Shown here in pieces: positions 1 through 6,107 of a stretch of 7,584 nt of DNA. The notes beneath the pieces were generated by a model. It was not told the DNA's origin. It did not search any database and saw nothing but the letters and a program-made list of their open reading frames with translations. The position numbers were made by a program, and so were the translations under genes. The DNA lies in contig RKRS01000096.1 in the NCBI GenBank assembly GCA_007571275.1, positions 1 to 7,584 on the forward strand. Reading direction: 5' to 3'. Source of the stretch: Dehalococcoidia bacterium (GTDB taxonomy: Bacteria > Chloroflexota > Dehalococcoidia > Bin125). The first letter of the stretch is position 1. Every line of letters begins with the position of its first letter.

Positions 1-791
1 CGGTCCGCGATCAACTTCTTCTGGGTGCCGGCCGGCTTGACCTCGTCGATGTGTGCATAGATCTGTTCGACCGTGCTGAACTGGTTCAGCAGTTTGATTG
101 CGCCGACCTTGCCGACGCCCTTGACGCCAGGAATGTTGTCGGACTTGTCGCCAACCAGCGCCTTGTAATCAATGATCTGGATCGGCTCAACGTCATATCT
201 CGCACGAACCGAGGCTGGGCTGTCGTATGCGGTGTATTCGCCCTTGAAGGGGTTGTAGAGGTAGACAGAGACGTGTTCGTTGACCAGCTGCAGCAGGTCG
301 CTGTCCAATGTGCAGATCCAGGTGTCAAATCCGGCTGCCACGGCCTGGTCGGCCAGCGTGCCCAGAACGTCGTCGGCTTCGAACCCGGGTTGCTCATAGA
401 TCGGAACCGAGAACGACTCAGCGATCTCTCGGCAGCGCTGGATCTGCGACGGCAAATCCTCTGGCATCGGATCACGGTGCGCCTTGTAGTTCGGATCAAT
501 CTCGCGTCGGAAGACGGCGCCATCATCGACATCAAAGGCGAAGGCGGCATGGGTCGGTTCCAGGGTATTGATGATGTGTAGCAGCGTCGCCGTGAAACCA
601 CGCACTGCGCCGGTCGGTTCTCCGGCGGTGGTGCGCAGATTGGCCCGCTGCATGGCGAAGTAGGCGCGGAAAATCAGCGCATAGGCGTCGAAGATGACGA
701 TGCGCCTGCGGTTCTCGGCGTCACCCGCATCGGGCTGCGAAAGCGCGGTCATTTCTGATTGTCGTTGAGATTCGGCGGTGTGAGTCGGCAT
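1..791 (-). CDS. polA: DNA polymerase I, N-terminal 5'-nuclease portion (partial, runs off left edge)
   Basis: 263 residues are visible. The fragment covers the 5'-3' exonuclease (FEN-like) domain, which removes RNA primers and displaced flaps while the polymerase part fills gaps in replication and excision repair. Visible motifs, in order: IVIFDAYALIFRAYFAM (31-47) with metal-binding D35; YKAHR (102-106) in the arch; the acidic cluster GFEADD (136-141); TLDSDLLQL (161-169) with D163 and D165; and GDKSDNIPGVKGVGKVG (214-230), which is the D-x-x-D pair followed by the helix-3-turn-helix DNA-binding loop. All the expected metal-ligand acidic positions I can locate are present. The usual Gly after the first Asp is Ala36. 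About 30 residues precede the first strand, more than usual. Met14 (base 752) is an alternative start, but neither start has a Shine-Dalgarno sequence. ATG 791 is preferred because a TATACT box lies exactly where a leaderless transcript would start. The 3'-5' exonuclease-like and polymerase domains are outside the window. A stand-alone 5'-nuclease cannot be excluded from this fragment. Confidence 0.93.
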   Translation of the reverse strand, partial: MPTHTAESQRQSEMTALSQPDAGDAENRRRIVIFDAYALIFRAYFAMQRANLRTTAGEPTGAVRGFTATLLHIINTLEPTHAAFAFDVDDGAVFRREIDPNYKAHRDPMPEDLPSQIQRCREIAESFSVPIYEQPGFEADDVLGTLADQAVAAGFDTWICTLDSDLLQLVNEHVSVYLYNPFKGEYTAYDSPASVRARYDVEPIQIIDYKALVGDKSDNIPGVKGVGKVGAIKLLNQFSTVEQIYAHIDEVKPAGTQKKLIAD

Positions 792-797
792 GGTTCG

Positions 798-803
798 AGT
801 ATA
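798..803 (-). promoter_or_regulatory. Putative -10 box for polA (leaderless start)
   Basis: The minus strand reads TATACT at 803-798 (5 of 6 to TATAAT), followed by six bases and then ATG at 791. With standard geometry the transcript would begin at the A of the start codon, giving a leaderless mRNA. That agrees with the absence of any Shine-Dalgarno sequence. I see no convincing -35 hexamer at the normal spacing. Confidence 0.45.
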
Positions 804-875
804 GGAAGCGGTGGATAGCGCGAAGGGCGGAGTGGGGATTGAGTTAGGCTGAAATGGTGAGGCCGCGCGGAGCTT

Positions 876-881
876 GGGGAG
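876..881 (+). promoter_or_regulatory. Shine-Dalgarno sequence of uvrA
   Basis: GGGGAG lies six bases upstream of the GTG at 888. It supports a GTG start there, which also gives the N-terminus expected for UvrA. I could not find a convincing uvrA promoter in the 96-bp spacer between polA and uvrA. Confidence 0.7.
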
Positions 882-887
882 CATCAG

Positions 888-3797
888 GTGCCTGCTGATC
901 GGATTTCGGTTCGCGGGGCTCGGGAACACAATCTCAAGAACATCGACGTTGAGCTGCCCCGCGATCAGCTGGTGGTGATCACCGGATTGTCTGGCTCGGG
1001 TAAGTCCTCGCTGGCCTTCGACACGATCTACGCGGAGGGACAACGACGCTACGTCGAGTCGCTTTCCGCCTACGCGCGCCAGTTCCTGGGCCGCATGGAG
1101 AAACCGGACGTCGACTATATCGAGGGTCTCTCACCGGCGATCTCCATCGACCAGAAAACCGGCTCGCGCAATCCGCGCTCGACGGTTGGCACCGTCACCG
1201 AGATTTACGACTACCTCCGTCTGCTGTTTGCACGGGCCGGCCGCCCCCACTGCCCGATCTGTGGCGACCCAATTGCCCAGCAAACGGTGCAACAGATGGT
1301 CGACGCCGTGATGTCGCTGGGCGAACGTCGGCGGTTGATGATCATGGCGCCAGTGATCCGTGATCGAAAAGGCGAGCACAAGAGCGTGTTCCAGGACGCG
1401 CGTGGGCGAGGATTCGTCCGCGTGCGCGTCGATGGCGAGGTGCTGTCACTGGACGATGACATCGAGCTGGAAAAGAACAGGAACCACACGATCGACATCG
1501 TGATTGACCGTGTGGCGCTACCGACAGATGACGTTGAAGAAGAGGAGCGCAACGCCCTCGCTCATCGGCTGGCGGATTCGATTGAGCAGGCGCTGGGTTT
1601 GGGTGACGGTATCGTGCGTGTTCGCCCGCTCGATGCTGATGATGACCTGATCTTCTCGGAGCAGCTGGCCTGTCCACGCGACATGTTTGCGCTGGGCGAG
1701 ATCGAGCCACGTTCATTCTCCTTCAACTCGCCACACGGCGCCTGTCCCGAGTGCACCGGGCTCGGTGTCACGATGCAGGTGGACCCACTGCTGGTCATTC
1801 CTGATCATTCCAAGTCCCTGGACGATGGGGCAATCGCCCCATGGTCACGGTCAACCACCAACACCGGCTGGCACCGCCGTATGCTCGAAGCCGTCTTCGA
1901 GCAGTTCGACGCCCAGACCGACACTCCGTTCGAGGAACTGCCGGAGGAGTTGGTTGATGCAGTGCTGCACGGACTGCCCGAGCCAATCGTGGTCGATTTC
2001 GTCAACCACCGCGGCCGACAACGCCGCTATGAGACGCAGTTCGAAGGCGTGATCAACAACCTCGACCGACGATATCGGGAAACGGATTCCGACTGGTCGC
2101 GATCGGAGATTGAGCGCTACATGACTGCGGTGCCCTGCTCGTCCTGTGGCGGCGCGCGTCTTAAGGCGGAATCGCTGGCGGTACGCGTCGACGAACGCTC
2201 GATCGTTGACGTGACGCGCATGTCAGTCTCGGAGGCGGCGCGCTGGGCTCAGCGGCTGAGTGGAGACAAGACCCCACTGACATCTCGGGAAATGGCGATC
2301 GCCACGCAGATCTTGAAGGAAATTCGTGAGCGGCTCACATTCCTGGTCGATGTCGGGCTGGACTATCTCACCCTGGACCGGGCGGCGGCAACCCTGTCCG
2401 GCGGCGAAGCCCAACGGATTCGCCTGGCCACACAAATCGGGTCGTCGTTGATGGGCGTGCTGTATGTGTGCGATGAACCCTCGATTGGATTGCATCCGCT
2501 GGACGACGAGCGGCTGATCCGTACACTGAAGCGCCTGCGCGATCTTGGCAACACGGTTCTGATCGTGGAGCACGATGAAGCGACCATGCGCGCCGCGGAC
2601 TACATCGTCGACATGGGACCGGGCGCCGGAGAGGCGGGCGGACGGGTTGTGGCGGCGGGCCCACCCTCGGCGATCATGGATCATGCGGAGTCGATGACCG
2701 GAGCCTATCTGAGCGGTCGGCGCAGCATTCCGATGCCAGCTCAGCGACGTCCAGGTAACGGCGACCAGATCACCGTGATCGGCGCCAGCGAGCACAACCT
2801 GCGCAACATCGATGCGAGCTTCCCGCTGGGTACGTTCATCTGTGTGACGGGCGTCTCCGGTTCGGGCAAGAGCACACTGGTCAATGACCTGCTGCACGCG
2901 TCGGCCGCGCAGCAATTGCACGGCGCGCGCCGGCGCCCCGGCGCGATGCGCGGCCTCGAGGGACTTGCCGCAATCGACAAGGTGATTGACATTGATCAAT
3001 CGCCAATTGGTCGGACGCCGCGCTCGAATCCGGCGACCTACACGGGGCTGTTCACCCCGGTTCGCGAGCTGTTCGCCTCGGTGCCTGAGTCGCGGATGCG
3101 TGGGTACAAACCTGGCCGGTTCTCGTTCAACGTCAAGGGCGGACGCTGCGAGGCATGCAAGGGCGACGGCTATAACACCATCGAGATGCAGTTCCTGCCT
3201 GACGTGACCGTGCCCTGTGAGGTCTGCCACGGCGATCGCTACAACCGCGAAGCGCTGGAAATCCGTTACAAGGACCGCACGATCGCGGACGTGTTGAACA
3301 TGACCGTCGATGAGGCGGCGGCGCTGTTCGACGCGAATCCGACAGTGTCACGCAAGCTGCGAACCCTGCAGGCGGTCGGGCTGGGATACATCAAGCTGGG
3401 ACAGCCGGCGACGACGTTGTCGGGCGGCGAAGCGCAACGGATCAAGCTCTCCACCGAGCTGTCTAAGCGCTCGACCGGTCGAACGCTCTACCTACTCGAT
3501 GAGCCGACGACCGGGCTTTCGTTCTCGGATGTGGAAGCGCTGTTGCAGGTACTGCAGCAACTCGTGGACGGCGGCAATACAGTGGTCGTGATCGAGCATC
3601 ATCTCGACGTGATCAAGAATGCCGACTGGATTATCGACCTCGGACCACTGGGCGGAGATCGCGGCGGACGGGTGGTTGCAGCGGGGACGCCCGAGGATCT
3701 GGCGCTCGCGCAAGGGTCCTACACCGGGCACTTTCTGCGCGATGTCCTGGCGCAGCATGGCTGGCGCGCGTCAGACGGAGCCGCGGCCGCCTCGTAG
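888..3797 (+). CDS. uvrA: Excinuclease ABC subunit A (UvrA)
   Basis: This 969-residue cytoplasmic protein is the ATPase that, with UvrB, finds bulky DNA lesions in nucleotide excision repair. It has the UvrA layout of two ABC modules with inserted zinc elements. The first module has Walker A GLSGSGKS (33-40), signature LSGGEAQR (503-510) and Walker B LYVCDEP (525-531). The second has Walker A GVSGSGKS (655-662), signature LSGGEAQR (844-851) and Walker B LYLLDEP (867-873). The C-terminal zinc module that contacts DNA is intact (C754, C757, C777, C780). CPICG (122-126) and PCSSCGG (416-422) are also present. Two departures stand out. The first zinc module reads C262-P-R-D265 with C286 and C289, so one cysteine is lost. 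The usual His after the second Walker B (TTGLH) is Ser878. Length and overall sequence match a full, functional-looking UvrA. The GTG start has a good Shine-Dalgarno sequence. The gene is divergent from polA, whose product completes the same repair pathway. Confidence 0.98.
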   Translation: MPADRISVRGAREHNLKNIDVELPRDQLVVITGLSGSGKSSLAFDTIYAEGQRRYVESLSAYARQFLGRMEKPDVDYIEGLSPAISIDQKTGSRNPRSTVGTVTEIYDYLRLLFARAGRPHCPICGDPIAQQTVQQMVDAVMSLGERRRLMIMAPVIRDRKGEHKSVFQDARGRGFVRVRVDGEVLSLDDDIELEKNRNHTIDIVIDRVALPTDDVEEEERNALAHRLADSIEQALGLGDGIVRVRPLDADDDLIFSEQLACPRDMFALGEIEPRSFSFNSPHGACPECTGLGVTMQVDPLLVIPDHSKSLDDGAIAPWSRSTTNTGWHRRMLEAVFEQFDAQTDTPFEELPEELVDAVLHGLPEPIVVDFVNHRGRQRRYETQFEGVINNLDRRYRETDSDWSRSEIERYMTAVPCSSCGGARLKAESLAVRVDERSIVDVTRMSVSEAARWAQRLSGDKTPLTSREMAIATQILKEIRERLTFLVDVGLDYLTLDRAAATLSGGEAQRIRLATQIGSSLMGVLYVCDEPSIGLHPLDDERLIRTLKRLRDLGNTVLIVEHDEATMRAADYIVDMGPGAGEAGGRVVAAGPPSAIMDHAESMTGAYLSGRRSIPMPAQRRPGNGDQITVIGASEHNLRNIDASFPLGTFICVTGVSGSGKSTLVNDLLHASAAQQLHGARRRPGAMRGLEGLAAIDKVIDIDQSPIGRTPRSNPATYTGLFTPVRELFASVPESRMRGYKPGRFSFNVKGGRCEACKGDGYNTIEMQFLPDVTVPCEVCHGDRYNREALEIRYKDRTIADVLNMTVDEAAALFDANPTVSRKLRTLQAVGLGYIKLGQPATTLSGGEAQRIKLSTELSKRSTGRTLYLLDEPTTGLSFSDVEALLQVLQQLVDGGNTVVVIEHHLDVIKNADWIIDLGPLGGDRGGRVVAAGTPEDLALAQGSYTGHFLRDVLAQHGWRASDGAAAAS

Positions 3798-3857
3798 TCG
3801 CTCCGCCGACTGACCGAAGCGATAAAAACCAGTGTTTGCAGCAAACTCGCCAAGCTA

Positions 3858-3886
3858 TTGCGAAGAGGCGAGAGCAGTCTTATAAG
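3858..3886 (+). promoter_or_regulatory. Sigma70-type promoter for the ferredoxin gene
   Basis: TTGCGA (3858-3863, 4 of 6 to TTGACA) and TATAAG (3881-3886, 5 of 6 to TATAAT) are separated by exactly 17 bases. Transcription would start near 3893 and give a leader of about 58 bases. It implies the ferredoxin gene is transcribed independently of uvrA. The -35 lies within a weak stem formed by TCGCC (3847-3851) and GGCGA (3867-3871). Confidence 0.55.
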
Positions 3887-3901
3887 TGAGGGAGTCGCGG
3901 T

Positions 3902-3924
3902 TGCGTCGCTGTCGGCGTAACGCA
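3902..3924 (+). other. Small hairpin in the predicted ferredoxin leader
   Basis: TGCGT (3902-3906) pairs with ACGCA (3920-3924), and CGC (3907-3909) with GCG (3915-3917). This gives an eight-pair stem with a two-base bulge and a five-base loop. It lies just upstream of the Shine-Dalgarno sequence and leaves it free. It could stabilise the mRNA end or be incidental; no known riboswitch is recognised. Confidence 0.25.
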
Positions 3925-3936
3925 GGATGAGCGGAT

Positions 3937-3943
3937 GAGAGGA
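3937..3943 (+). promoter_or_regulatory. Shine-Dalgarno sequence of the ferredoxin gene
   Basis: GAGAGGA lies seven bases before the ATG at 3951. It is a strong ribosome-binding site and fixes the start. Confidence 0.7.
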
Positions 3944-3950
3944 TGGCTCG

Positions 3951-4232
3951 ATGACCTATGTAATCGCAGAACCATGCATCGACGTGAAGGACCAGTCCTG
4001 CGTCGAGGTCTGTCCGGTGGACTGCATCCACGCGGATGAAGACGACCGCATGCTCTACATCTCCCCGGACGAGTGCATTGACTGCGGCGCCTGTGAGCCG
4101 GCCTGCCCGGTGACCGCCATCTTCTCCGAGGACGACGTACCGGACGAGTGGCAGGCGTTCACCGAGATCAACGCAGAGTGGTACGACGACCCCGACGCCG
4201 CGCGAGCGAAGGTCGCCGAACTCGCTCCATAG
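3951..4232 (+). CDS. fdxA: Seven-iron ferredoxin (3Fe-4S plus 4Fe-4S, FdxA type)
   Basis: This 93-residue soluble electron carrier has the cysteine layout of Azotobacter-type 7Fe ferredoxins. The first group is C9-x7-C17-x3-C21-P, and the second is C42-x2-C45-x2-C48-x3-C52-P. By family precedent C9, C17 and C52 bind the 3Fe-4S cluster, and C21, C42, C45 and C48 bind the 4Fe-4S cluster. C25 matches the free cysteine found next to the cluster in this family. The sequence around residue 66 (VPDEW) and the acidic C-terminus are typical of the family in Actinobacteria and Chloroflexota. The redox partner cannot be told from the neighbours, since uvrA upstream and glyS downstream are unrelated. The gene has its own promoter and appears monocistronic, with the convergent glyS following. 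The symbol is by family; paralogues named fdxC also exist. Confidence 0.95.
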   Translation: MTYVIAEPCIDVKDQSCVEVCPVDCIHADEDDRMLYISPDECIDCGACEPACPVTAIFSEDDVPDEWQAFTEINAEWYDDPDAARAKVAELAP

Positions 4233-4261
4233 TCCTGGCGCTGCACGGTTCAAACATTGAG

Positions 4262-4318
4262 ACGCTGCCGAACAGGGTCAGGCGCACTGGAGTGGCGCGC
4301 TACCTGCCTCGGCAGCGT
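4262..4318. terminator. Candidate bidirectional terminator between fdxA and glyS
   Basis: ACGCTGCCGA (4262-4271) and TCGGCAGCGT (4309-4318) form a perfect 10-bp inverted repeat. Inside it, CAGG (4273-4276) can pair with CCTG (4303-4306), and a GCGC-ACT / AGT-G-GCGC stem (about 4282-4298) can form with one bulge. The plus side is followed by a mildly T-rich stretch; the minus side has no strong T tract. Its place between convergent genes favours a terminator, but it is not a classic short intrinsic one. Confidence 0.45.
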
Positions 4319-4375
4319 TCTTGTGCTTGTTGAAGCCCGCGGAGATCGTCTGTCTGTCTTCAGTCAGCAACGGCG

Positions 4376-5686
4376 CTAGAACCCGAGTCGGCCGCGCAAC
4401 GTAGCGGTCAATTCGTCGATGTTGACCCGAACCTGTTCCTGGGTATCGCGGTCACGGATCGTGACGGCGTGATCATCGAGCGAGTCGAAATCCACAGTGA
4501 CGCAGAGCGGCGTGCCGATTTCGTCCTGACGCCGGTAGCGACGTCCGATTGACTGGGTGTCGTCGTACTGCGTCGTCCAGTGCGGGCGCAGCTGTTCCCA
4601 GACCGCTCGGGCAAGATTGGCAACCGGCTCCTTGCGCGAGAGCGGGAGCACCGCGACGGTGACCGGCGCGACCCTGGGGTGGAAGGCGAGGACGGTGCGG
4701 TCGTTCCCCTTCTCATCAGGGCTCACCGTGTAGGCGTCACAGAGCAGCGCGAGCATGATGCGGTCGACGCCTGCGGCAGGCTCGATCACATGCGGCACGA
4801 TGTGCTCGTTGCGTTGCGGATCGAAGTATTCCAGTCGCTTGCCGGATGACTGACCGTGCTGGGTCAGATCGAAGTTGGTGCGGTTGGCGATGCCCTCAAT
4901 CTCGTCCCAGCCCCAGGGGTAGCGGTACTGGAGATCGGTGGTGCCGGCCGAGTAGTGCGACAGTTTCTCGGTTGGGTGCACGTCGCGGCGAAGGTTGTCG
5001 GGGTTGATGCCGAGCTCGATGTACCACTGTTCGCGCAGGTCGATCCAGCGGTGGTACCACTCGTCCGACTCATCGGGAGCAACGAAGTACTCCATCTCCA
5101 TCTGCTCGAACTCGCGGGTGCGAAAGATGAAGTTGCCCAAGGTGATCTCATTGCGGAACGACTTACCCTGCTGAGCGATGCCAAACGGCAGGCGACGCCG
5201 CGTTGAGGTGAGCACGTTCTCGAAGTTGATGAAGATGCCCTGCGCCGTTTCGGGGCGGAGGTAGGCTTCGGAGCCTTCCTCGGCAACCGGACCGACCTGT
5301 GTGCGGAACATGAGATTGAACTCTCGCGCTTCGGTGAACGCACCCGTGACCCCACAGGTCGGACACTCGGGACCCTCGAGGTGGTCCGCGCGGAAGCGAC
5401 CCTTGCATTCGAGACAGTCAACCATCGGATCGTGGAAATTCTGCACGTGACCCGACGCTTCCCAGACGCGGGGCGACTGGATGATGGCCGAGTCGATACC
5501 GACCACATCCGAACGCTCGCGCACGACTGAGCGCCACCACAGCTCTTTGACATTGCGCTTCAGCTCAACGCCCAACGGACCATAGTCGTATGTCGAACCG
5601 AATCCGCCGTAGATCTCCGATGCGGGGAAGACAAAGCCGCGCTGCTTGCAGAGCGAGACGAGGGTGTCGAGTGAAACGTCGGTCAT
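4376..5686 (-). CDS. glyS: Glycyl-tRNA synthetase, class II single-chain (homodimer) type
   Basis: This 436-residue cytoplasmic enzyme charges tRNA-Gly with glycine. It is of the homodimeric type (as in Thermus), not the two-subunit bacterial type; some databases call it glyQS. Visible signatures: YDYGPLG (33-39); a likely zinc site C91-x2-C94 with C108-x2-C111 inside the catalytic domain; LRPETAQGIFINF (143-155); class II motif 2 as FRNEITLGNFIFRTREFEQ (177-195); motif 3 as GVDRIMLAL (306-314); and a C-terminal anticodon-binding domain (about 340-436) with GTPLCVTVDF (391-400). The usual Pro in motif 2 (ITPGNF) is Leu183. The ATG at 5686 has AGGAAGG (minus strand, 5703-5697) ten bases upstream, a rather long spacing. 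The gene is divergent from the small membrane-protein gene and convergent with fdxA. No T-box-like leader fits in the 78-bp upstream spacer, and no clear promoter was seen there for this strand. Confidence 0.97.
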   Translation of the reverse strand: MTDVSLDTLVSLCKQRGFVFPASEIYGGFGSTYDYGPLGVELKRNVKELWWRSVVRERSDVVGIDSAIIQSPRVWEASGHVQNFHDPMVDCLECKGRFRADHLEGPECPTCGVTGAFTEAREFNLMFRTQVGPVAEEGSEAYLRPETAQGIFINFENVLTSTRRRLPFGIAQQGKSFRNEITLGNFIFRTREFEQMEMEYFVAPDESDEWYHRWIDLREQWYIELGINPDNLRRDVHPTEKLSHYSAGTTDLQYRYPWGWDEIEGIANRTNFDLTQHGQSSGKRLEYFDPQRNEHIVPHVIEPAAGVDRIMLALLCDAYTVSPDEKGNDRTVLAFHPRVAPVTVAVLPLSRKEPVANLARAVWEQLRPHWTTQYDDTQSIGRRYRRQDEIGTPLCVTVDFDSLDDHAVTIRDRDTQEQVRVNIDELTATLRGRLGF

Positions 5687-5731
5687 GGGTCACGCGCCTT
5701 CCTGGCGGGGCTATCGGCGGTCGTATCGTGT

Positions 5732-5740
5732 TGGGATAAT
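5732..5740 (+). promoter_or_regulatory. Extended -10 promoter for the 49-aa gene
   Basis: TGG directly followed by GATAAT (5735-5740) forms an extended -10 element (TGn plus 5 of 6 to TATAAT). There is no good -35, as is common for extended -10 promoters. Transcription would start near 5747, giving an 18-base leader that just accommodates the ribosome-binding site. Confidence 0.45.
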
Positions 5741-5752
5741 GTCAGCGTATGC

Positions 5753-5760
5753 GGGAGAGG
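5753..5760 (+). promoter_or_regulatory. Shine-Dalgarno sequence of the 49-aa gene
   Basis: GGGAGAGG ends four bases before the ATG at 5765. Its GGGAG part has a seven-base spacing. It selects this ATG over the out-of-frame ATG at 5749. Confidence 0.55.
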
Positions 5761-5764
5761 TCTT

Positions 5765-5914
5765 ATGCGGTTTCTGATTGGACTGATGCTGGGACTACTG
5801 ATTGGCGGAGTACTGACGATCCTCGCCACCGGCAACGCCGGTCGCGCGCTGCAAGCTCAAATGCGCGAACGAGCGGAACCAGCGGAACAGTCTGCATCCT
5901 CCGAGAGAAACTGA
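5765..5914 (+). CDS. Small single-pass membrane protein, 49 aa, YtxH-like
   Basis: This short reading frame encodes one hydrophobic, glycine-containing helix (about residues 3-22, FLIGLMLGLLIGGVLTIL...) and then a polar tail rich in Arg, Glu, Gln and Ser that ends in ERN. The layout FLxGLxLGxLIGG followed by a charged tail resembles small YtxH-type stress-associated membrane proteins, though the typical LLAPxSGxxxR sequence after the helix is only loosely matched (ATGNAGRAL). The tail would probably face the cytoplasm. An extended -10 promoter and a strong Shine-Dalgarno sequence stand directly upstream, which argues that it is real. The frame stops nine bases before a palindromic repeat that could terminate it. 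Function is unknown; the family call is tentative. Confidence 0.62.
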   Translation: MRFLIGLMLGLLIGGVLTILATGNAGRALQAQMRERAEPAEQSASSERN

Positions 5915-5922
5915 TCCAGGCG

Positions 5923-6044
5923 CCCCTCTGGAGGGGACAGATCCAATGGCTCCCCGTTGGGGGAGCTGCTGCGTAGCAGCTGAGGGGGCTCCGTCACCGA
6001 GGGAGCCCCCCCTCGCCTGCGGCACTCCCCCCAGAGGGGGGAGT
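5923..6044. repeat. Composite palindromic intergenic element (chain of five hairpins)
   Basis: Five perfect or near-perfect stems are packed in 122 bases. (1) CCCCTC 5923-5928 with GAGGGG 5931-5936. (2) GCTCCCC 5949-5955 with GGGGAGC 5960-5966. (3) AGCTGCT 5964-5970 with AGCAGCT 5975-5981, loop GCGT. (4) GGGGGCTCC 5984-5992 with GGAGCCCCC 6002-6010, nine-base loop. (5) ACTCCCCCC 6024-6032 with GGGGGGAGT 6036-6044, loop AGA. Stems 2 and 3 share 5964-5966, so they are alternatives. ACAGAT (5937-5942) recurs inverted as ATCTGT (6083-6088), which may mark the ends of a short mobile-type unit of about 168 bases. The core arrangement GGGGAGCTG ... CAGCTGAGGGGG resembles palindromic repeats found many times in other bacterial genomes. 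It lies between convergent genes and could also end transcription of both. Confidence 0.7.
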
Positions 6045-6090
6045 CTGTCAAATGGAGTGTTCCGCACTCTCCCAACAGAGGAATCTGTCA
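6041..6090. repeat. Short direct repeat pair with a small hairpin between
   Basis: GAGTCTGTCA (6041-6050) and GAATCTGTCA (6081-6090) match at 9 of 10 bases. Between them GAGTG (6055-6059) and CACTC (6065-6069) form a 5-bp stem. This belongs to the same repeat region as the palindromes to its left and sits just after the stop codon of the pyrophosphatase gene, which reads leftward. It may be a decayed second copy of the element's end. Confidence 0.45.
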
Positions 6091-6107
6091 GCAGGTTGAG
6101 TTTTGGA

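Noticed and set aside
51..601. Open frames of 171-176 aa over the left end
   Set aside because: They overlap the conserved polA 5'-nuclease frame, which carries all the family motifs; their products show no domain.
792..887. SOS (LexA) box in the polA-uvrA spacer
   Set aside because: No CTGT-N8-ACAG or GAAC-N4-GTTC palindrome is present; only a single half-site-like GTTCG near 794.
2223..3230. 335-aa open frame on the minus strand inside uvrA
   Set aside because: It lies fully within the well-conserved uvrA frame, has no recognisable domain or ribosome-binding site, and its composition is that of an antisense GC-rich shadow.
3798..3846. Intrinsic terminator after uvrA
   Set aside because: TCGCT/AGCGA (3798-3802, 3818-3822) and GTTTGC/GCAAAC (3834-3846) are short or have almost no loop and no T tract follows, so neither is convincing.
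4864..5553. 229-aa open frame on the minus strand inside glyS
   Set aside because: Same strand as glyS but another frame, Ser/Arg-rich low-complexity product; a shadow of the conserved synthetase frame.
5749..5976. 75-aa frame starting at ATG 5749
   Set aside because: It is out of frame with the membrane-helix ORF, has a poor ribosome-binding context and runs into the palindromic repeat.
5923..6090. CRISPR array
   Set aside because: The repeats are nested palindromes of differing sequence, with no regular spacer spacing and no cas genes.
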